Assembly (NCBI GenBank): GCA_023333565.1
Contig: JAJKFH010002198.1
Location: 3,038,001 to 3,102,000 of the forward strand
Origin: Puffinus mauretanicus
Lineage: Eukaryota > Chordata > Aves > Procellariiformes > Procellariidae
DNA length: 64,000 nucleotides
Direction of reading: 5' to 3'
How positions within the stretch are numbered: position 1 is the stretch's first letter; every line of letters begins with the position of its first letter. The notes below the pieces were generated by a model, which did not search any database, had not been told where the DNA came from, and saw nothing but the letters and a program-made list of their open reading frames with translations. A program made the translations under genes and the position numbers. Of this stretch, positions 56,291-64,000 are shown in pieces.

Positions 56291-59200
56291 CTGTAGAGCC
56301 ATGAGAAGGAGAAAAAAAGAGAAAATGTGAAATGAATATTTGCTTTCAGGTGCTTAAAAATGGGATTTGTTTTCCCTGAAAAAGTGAGTGGGATACACAG
56401 AACTGCAAACCACATTTAAAAGGAACATTTATCATTGCAATTAGCATAATTATAGCTCGTACTAGAAAGCAAAACAGCTGCTCAGAACAAGGCTTCATCA
56501 TTCTTTTATGCAATAGTTTTCTCAGATTTTTTTTACTTTAAATAGTGTAGCACATTAAATACTTATTGCTTAAAGATAAAACACAGTACAGGTAAAACAG
56601 GTACCATGCCTGATCATCTCAAACAACTTGCTCTGCAGATAGTTTCTAACTAAGTACAATGCGAATTGTAAAGTCCTGCATTCAAAGTGCAGTGCTGGAG
56701 AGCAACACCACTATTGTAGTAATGTATCGTATGTAAATGCACAATAATCAAGAAAATTAAAACATTACTAATATTTCATGCCGTGATTAAAAAAAAAAAA
56801 ATTCAGTGCCACATGACTGATGTCAGAAGATTATGGAAATTTTTAGGTTAATTTTGATGGAGGTGCTCAAGAATAAAGGGAGAGTGATATGTTATGTTAC
56901 GTGCAGTGGTTTGGTTTTCTTTGTGAGAGTTCTATGGCCACCTTTTCCTCTTTTGACCTCATCAGTTCATGTTTTGATATCACAAAGTTTGAAGCTGAGA
57001 ACTGAAGTTTGGCAGCAAATCTCTTTGCCACATGAAAAGCGAGTCTAACTGGAGAACTTCCAAGCAAGACTGGGTGCTTTCATTTCATACATGCTTTTAA
57101 AAAAGAAGTATCTGTTCTCAAAGATGTACAAGATGTTCTAGCTAAAAAAAAAAAAAAAAAAAGCCTAATCTAATGATCTCAAAATGTTCACAGACTCCTA
57201 GAAAGTTTTCTATTTGGTAGCTAGACATTTGGAAACAGGTTGACCAAAACTAAAGATCATGCACCCTGTCCACCATCCCCATAAACCAAGGATTTAAAAT
57301 ACAGTATGATCATTTTGGCATTATTATTCATCCCATTTCTTGTCACCCCAATATTTTGTTTGCTTTTACTGGATGGCTCCAGAAACTAATCAGAAGTCTT
57401 TGCTGAGCTGTCTACAGTGGAGTGTGTGTGTAAATTCATTAATATAGGAACCAGTTAATTACATGATTCATTCTAAAATAACCTTTCCTATATTCGTCAA
57501 TACTGAATTTCATTTGCCATCATGCTGTCAGTTTATCAAGGAGATTAGATCCATCAAAGACCTCAGTGTCTTCCAGCTGCCATTCTTCTACGAAATGTTA
57601 TTCTGAGAACCACGCAACCCCACTGCTTCTTCCATATTACAAGTACATTAAACAACAGTCCTTTTGTGAAACCTTCTGGTTCTGTTTTTGATAATTTATT
57701 TCAACTGCTTGATTGTAAACTCTTAACTAGCTTCAGATTAAAGCCAATAGTTTATCTCTTCCCTTGATTACTAAAATGATACAGCAGCTTCTTGTGCTGG
57801 ATTTTTTTGGAAGACCAGATTTAACAATTCATTCTCTTTGGTTGACATATTAAATGAACTGTAACAAATGAGAGAGAAACAATTGTCATCTGTTTGTTTG
57901 CATCTGTCATATCGTGTTCTCTAGAGTTACTCTGGTTCCTTAATAATTTTGAAGATGATTTACATGTCATTCTTAGAGACAGAAAGTGCCATGAGCAGTC
58001 CTCCTCAAGCTAGAAAACCTGAAAGACAACAGTGGGTGAGGGATGTCTGAAAACATATATCCACCTACTGCTTCAAAACCACCAGGGGAAGAAATACTCT
58101 GAAACTTAATTGTTGTAAAAACGCTTTCTCTTCATGGCAAACACTTAAATGCACATTATGTCCACGAATGTGAAGAGAATGGCCCTGTGAAACTTCAGGC
58201 CAAGCCTGAGAAGTTACCTGCCATGAACTGTGATGGCCTCAGCTGCCCAGCTACCAGCAAATGGACAAGGCAGAGGGTTCCAGTTACTCCTGTCACACCC
58301 TTCTGCAAAAACGTTCTCCAAGGTTTTTAGACCAAATCCCTTCTTAGCTAAAGGAGAATGCTTACTTTGAAAAACATTCACTTTCAGCTTGGAAAACAAA
58401 CAAACAAAAAACTCTGAAAGAAAACAACAGAAATTATGCACTTCAGGTAGGCAACAGGCTGTTACACAAGAAATTTCCCCAACTCATCCTCTGCAGAGGG
58501 AAGAACTTTCTGCTCCTTCACACTTACTCTCTGTGCCTCAGAACAACAGCGCACATCAGTTTCTGGACTAACATCAGCAATTCAGAATGTGTATTTGAAA
58601 ATCAAGCAGACAGAAATTTCAAGTTACATGTCTATTCTTAATGTCATACTAATATTCATTGCTCTTGAAAGGTATTGTTTGCCAAATGCTAACACCAAAG
58701 TGTTATAGTGATAAAAAGACAGACCGATACAGTCACTAAGTACAACAAATAATTGTTGTACACTTGAACACTAACTCAGCTAAAAGTAAAAGAAGAGATC
58801 AAATTGTGATGACATGTTATTTTAGTTATACACAAAGCTCCTACGCCATCAGTGGAACTGAACTGATCATAGTAGAGCTTGGTCACATTTACATTTGAAA
58901 TGTGGCCATTCTACACACTCTAAAAAACCATACAGATATATGCAATATCCAGTATGAAACACTATTAAAAACAAGCTCAGTCTTAAGAGTTATTAAGGAT
59001 GAGATTTATCTGCACTATGTAGATTTCAGCTAATTGTGTAGACTTACTTTACAGTCAGGGAAGAAACAGTCATTTCTAGAATGCAATTCATCTGATTTAT
59101 TAAGCTGACATTTTCTGTAGGATGGGACCAACTACGCACTAGAAGTGTTTGAATCTCTGCCTTAACTACAATTAGGAGTCTAAATAACTTGCTAACCCTA

Positions 59201-62200
59201 CACTGTCTACAGCATAAATGCCTAAATCGCTTTCAATATCTGAAGAGCTGACCAGTTAAGAACTAAGTACAGAACACTATATTGTATCAGACACTGAAAT
59301 TCAAGAATCCACTGGAGGTTCTTTACTGAGCATTCAGAAGCCAGAAGCAAGGTAATAATTGGACTTCCGACATAATATTTCTGGACTACAAATAAGTATC
59401 TCTCTTAAATCCTGTCCTACTGAAATCAATGCAAATTTAATGACTACAAGCATCAAAGACCATTTCACCTTTAGAATTCACTTGTTCAAGAAATCGGAAT
59501 GTGCTACAAGTTTTACATGCACCTGTTTCTCCATCATCCAATTTTATCAAAAGTTATCCTGAGAGGTAGGACTGGTAATTGAATGTAACCAACAACTGTA
59601 TAATCATATTCCACTGACTTAAGTCTTCAGATGCATATGCTATCTGATCTTTTGGGGACAAATGCCTATGTGAGTCCTCAGTGTCACACGAATACCATCC
59701 TTGTGGAGCCAGATTACTTGTATGGCTTGGAACATGACTTTAAAAAAAAAAAAAAGATGACATCAATTTTTTGTAGGATCTCCAATTATTAGATTTGAGG
59801 CACAAAACACCCATCATTCTATCCATCATCCTTACTGTTCTCTCTCCCTCTCAAAATTAATTAAATAAATAAGTAGAATTTAAAACCTGTTGAATCTTTA
59901 TCTGAGGACACTAATGATGTTGTTAATGTGAGTATTTACAGCTGTTTGGGGCTATTATATTATTTGGTTCCTTGGACAGCTTTTGAGTAGTGTATCAGTT
60001 ACTATGATTGTTCAAACACCTTCTAATTTATCATAATCTCACCTTAATTCTTGGTCTCTCTGGCTAGATGGAAAGAGCAAAACAGTAATGCTATTTTATT
60101 TGGAATTTTTGATAGCAAAGTTGCCAAGATTAGTTTTAAAATCCTTTTAATTTAGAGATTATCTCCTGACTATATCTTTCATACTATTCTTGTAGTATTG
60201 TATTTGCTTACAGAGAAATATCAGATCTTTACACTAACCTAATCAAGAAATACTGAAACCAAGTAAACTGAAAGTAGAGAGTTTGCTGCAATTCACAGTA
60301 ATACATGGAACACAGCTTGAAATTGTCAGACCTATAATATGGACTGAAGGAGAAATACCAAAGGAATCCTAGTATACAGTTAGAAATGCTACTATTCTAT
60401 TAAAATAAGTTTCAGTCAGATTTCCACACAGATTTCTTCTGGAAAGAAAAAGTGTACTTAGAAAATTTTTGTATTACTTTCTCTCAGTGATGTGAATTAG
60501 ACTTGGGCTGCAATTAGCATCTGCTACAATACACAGTACACTAAGGATGGAACTGCAGATGTGGTTGAAACTGTAGGTGTGACATTTTAAGCAGTATTTC
60601 CATAGTCACTCCATTTCAATATGCCTGTTCATTTTAACATCATACAGTGCTACCTCCGTTTGCCTTCACGATCTGTATGAGAATAAGCAGGTGATCCTAT
60701 GTTAACCCTGCTGATATTACTCCCCACATTGAGTCACCTCTGCAGTCTATGTTATATTTAAAATTTGAATTCAAATTCTTTAAGCTGGAGGATTAAATAT
60801 TTGTGCACAATTAGCATATTTTCCCACCACAGTATCTGACAAAGAAATCTATATTTAAGTGAAGAAACTTAGTGTGAACAAAAAAACCTAAAAAAAAAAA
60901 AATCAAGTCCTTAGATAATTCATTTAACGATTGAAAATCACCCTGATTATAAAGCATGAATGTGCACTTAATTACTTTAATGGTACTGAAGACCATTTCT
61001 CTCTGATGAAGCTTTGTTTTGCAGGTCACTAGCTTGTTTCCTCTAGTCAAAATCCACTTAGAAGTTCTTGTTATATTTATCCAGTCCACACTATCCTCAA
61101 AGCCATAACTTAGTCACTTCTTCTCAATTCAGAAGTCTCTGTAATGAAAGTAATTCTTTTGAAAAGTGTCTAAAGTGTGTTTCCTTACTCTGCAAGTTTC
61201 TTTTCTCCAAAGAAACTGAAAATTAGTTTTACTAGTGGCATAAAACTGAGCTAACACAATAACTATTTGAGGGGAAGAGGAAAAGATTTACCATTACCTT
61301 CAGCAGAAGAGGTTCCTCTGTCTATTTAAAAGTTGCAGACAATCCTACAATGTTATAGTTAGCACAGCTTTGCCATTAGCCAGTGTAAGGATGAAAATCC
61401 TTGTCCCTTGCACTCTAAATTTAAGAACTAAAAATACTTGGTTTCCCTTCAGGTAAAAAGCTCTTCAGAGTAATCTGTCTTGAAAACAATCATTCTTAAT
61501 GCCTCTTAATGTCAAATTTTCAAAATCATTCACCAGCCATATGTTGGCAAATGTGTAAAAAATGCGAGGTTTTGGAACCCATAGATGCCCTAGAAAATTT
61601 CCGCTCCTTACAGTGAGTTCTGTTACGGTGCTAAGCATTTGTTTTGAAAGTCAAGACAGACATTCAGGTGCTTTTGCGAGAACAGAATTCCTCTAAAAAT
61701 CAAACCCTTAAAGTATACAGCACCCAACTTGAAATCTCAAATTTGCAAAGAAACACCAATAGTTGCTAATTCACAGCAACAGACACTTTAAAATTATTTC
61801 CCTTATTTCATAAATATATTAAAAGAGAAAAAATGACAGGCACATTGAAAGGAATTACTTTCACTATGCATTATTCAATTTCAGCTTATTTCATTACTGT
61901 TATTTTCTCTGTAAATAAGATATATTCGGTGTCTTCTAACTTTCATTTGAAATTTAGTAAATCCCTCTGATAAAATGTTGGGTTCCACCCCCCCCCAGAA
62001 AAGCCATTTTCAAATATGAAGTGGGGGCTGGGATGGAAAAGCTAAGCCTTACTCCATTCGTTTTTACGATTGGTGAGACGTATTAAACTGATTCTGCACT
62101 GAAGCAGACCTACAAGCCCTCACAGTCACACCTGCTGAGAGACAAAAGGAAAAAGCCAAAGGTCCAAAGAATTTCTTAAGCCCATTTAATTCTTACCTAG

Positions 62201-64000
62201 CTTCAACTTCCAGCACGTGCCTTACAGTAGAATAAAGATTTTGGAACAAAATTACCAGAAGAATGACAGTTATTCAACAGGAGGAGCACAGCAGAACTGG
62301 ATTGATTCCTTCCAAAATTTTCATTAGCACACTTTACAGGCTGGAACAGCTCAGAAGTGGATGACTTTAGCCTATCCTTTGAACGGCACAAAAGTGCTTG
62401 CAGCAAGGTACAGTTACTAATTTGGTCATTAATTTGACATGAAGCTTGTCTAACTTAGACTGTGGGCTTGGGCTTCAAGGCCTCCACAGACACCTAGACA
62501 TAACTGAACACACTTGCATTAATCTTGGGTGTTCTACACTGGAAAATGGCTTATGAAGAAGTATGTATCAGAATGAGATGTCTGGCCTCAGTGACAATGC
62601 AGCTGTGCAACAGCCAGCCTTCTGCTGTATTAATTCAGTATGTACATCTGCAGTCCACCATAAGACCTGTGGTAACACTCTGCAATTATAGAGGGGGGTA
62701 AAAGCTGTTATCTGAGGTAGAATAATTTCGTATTTGAAGTAAAGCCAGCACCCACTCCGTCACCATCAGATGGGAAGTTGTCTGGATTACAGAATTGGTC
62801 TACTAGGAAAAGTCTTTAGCCGATGTAACTCGAGACGAAACATTTAGCTGTGCTGTCATGGGAACCATTTCTGTTTTAAAATGGTTTAAGGACACATTTC
62901 TGTGAAGCAGTCTTTCCAAAGCATAAGATTTTGACATTACTAAATTCTGAATTAAAAAAAAGGCAGATCTGACTTGTATTTATGCAGGTAATATTATATT
63001 TTCCAACAACACATTCTTTGAATATTTCAGTCAAAAACAAGCCATGTCAGAGTGTAACCAATAAACTTCTGGCTTACAATTTTTGATGCATCATGAAGTA
63101 TGAGGCCAGGTGCCTGTATACTACTGAACTTTGTTTTTATTGCTATTTTTCTCTTTATAGCAAAATTCTTCATAGGAATAAAAACACAGAATCTAAAGAT
63201 TTAGAACCAAGCCCTTTCACTTGTAATTAAAAAGGTGGACAAAATGAGAAGATAACCTGACCATCATTATGGCTTAAAAACATTCCAAATCAATCCATAT
63301 AAAAATTTCCCGGTTGTCACAAATATCAGATTCACAGAATGTGGATAATGCCGTCATACTGATACAATTAGCTAAAATTAATACTTAACTACAGTTATTG
63401 TTTAATAAATATTATAAACATCTACATATATATGTCACATGACAGAGATAGTTGGACATGAGTAGAAAGGGTGTTCAAAGCCTAAACCACCATTTAAACA
63501 ATGTACTTACCTACAGGAATCTCAAGCAAGCTGTATAACTTGAGTCACTATTTACTATTAACATGTAATAATCACAGATTAAAATTCTATAATGTCTGGC
63601 TGAAATAAAGTGAGACCAGTGCTCTAGCTATGTTATTGGCCATATACCAAAGGATGTCTGAGGTTGTTTCTGGTCATGTGCAGCTCAGATTAAGTATCAA
63701 GAAACCAAGGAGGCCTGTTATGGTCCAAGCTTTCAGAGAGGCTTCTAACATTTTAAATGTGAACAAACAATTTTGAACAAACACACTTTTATGACCACTA
63801 ACTCATACATATGCAGATGTTAGAGATTACATCGGAGAAAAACATACGTAAATATGTCCCATACAGGGCGTTATATCAGATGCCCAAACAAATATGCATG
63901 GTATACACAGGCACATTAGGAAAGGCCTTAACACCACATTCAGCAGAGAACCGTGCTTTGACTTTATTTGCTAAGATCTATGAATTATTTTTTTATTCTG
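56291..64000 (-). other. RYR2: RYR2 intron 4, partial
   Basis: At least 7710 nt lie upstream of the microexon in sense. A degraded ancient CR1/L3-like LINE sits at about 57330-57870. I searched by eye for a 21-nt exon encoding a QVDVEKW-like peptide flanked by AG and GT and did not find one, so I infer that exon 4 lies beyond 64000. The remainder is AT-rich and featureless to me. Confidence 0.8.
57330..57870 (-). mobile_element. Ancient CR1/L3-like LINE remnant
   Basis: The plus strand shows weak but ordered similarity to the reverse complement of old amniote CR1/L3 ORF2. In order: gtttgcttttactgg, tgaatttcatttgccat, gagattagatccatcaaaga, acattaaacaaca, and a later actagcttcagattaaagcc segment. 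The phrase tgaatttcatttgcc is especially characteristic. There is no recoverable reading frame. I judge this from memory of the consensus; boundaries are approximate. It lies in RYR2 intron 4 in the same orientation as the gene. Confidence 0.55.

Noticed and set aside
62200..62240. A candidate 24-nt exon at about 62195-62218 with AG and gtaag-like flanks, considered as exon 4
   Set aside because: In the required phase it reads into a TGA stop and does not encode a QVDVEKW-like peptide.
1..64000. RYR1 or RYR3 as the host gene
   Set aside because: The KFMMK microexon, [26 protein letters not shown] and [11 protein letters not shown] match RYR2; the corresponding RYR1 and RYR3 sequences, as I remember them, differ clearly.

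Overview
The window is vertebrate nuclear DNA, almost certainly from a bird. Every genuine coding segment belongs to one gene on the minus strand, the cardiac ryanodine receptor RYR2. The repeats are typically avian: CR1 LINEs ending in ATTCTATG-type octamers and an endogenous-retrovirus LTR of the TGTCGTGGTTTAACCCC family. I cannot name the species from sequence alone.

Layout, in RYR2 sense order from high to low coordinate. Partial intron 4 (64000-56291) leads to a 15-nt microexon 5 (56290-56276). Then come exon 6 (46764-46690), exon 7 (45949-45871), exon 8 (44725-44613), exon 9 (33284-33185), exon 10 (29723-29627), exon 11 (16261-16187), exon 12 (12805-12649), exon 13 (6175-6011) and exon 14 (2545-2424). 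The window ends in partial intron 14 (2423-1). The ten exons total 998 nt, keep one open frame, use GT-AG junctions throughout, and encode residues 99 to 431 in human RYR2 numbering. That is the second part of N-terminal domain A, the MIR-containing domain B, and the start of domain C. I numbered the exons from the human gene. Exons 1-4 and 15 onward lie outside the window.

The introns (0.7 to 13.4 kb) carry four CR1 copies, all on the plus strand and so antisense to RYR2. Two are about 1.9 kb copies of a reverse-transcriptase ORF, truncated at the same 5' position (3144-5056 and 26157-28084); two are short 3' tails. One LTR (18972-19618) appears to contain an internal inversion. There are faint remains of an ancient CR1/L3-like LINE and of MIR-like SINEs, plus microsatellites, G-rich tracts and several strikingly exact hairpins. 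No other protein gene, RNA gene or CRISPR array was found. The most unusual points are the rearranged LTR, the exact 22-bp hairpin at 10620-10670, the coincident CR1 truncation points, the microexon, and a roughly 700-bp pyrimidine-rich block in intron 8.
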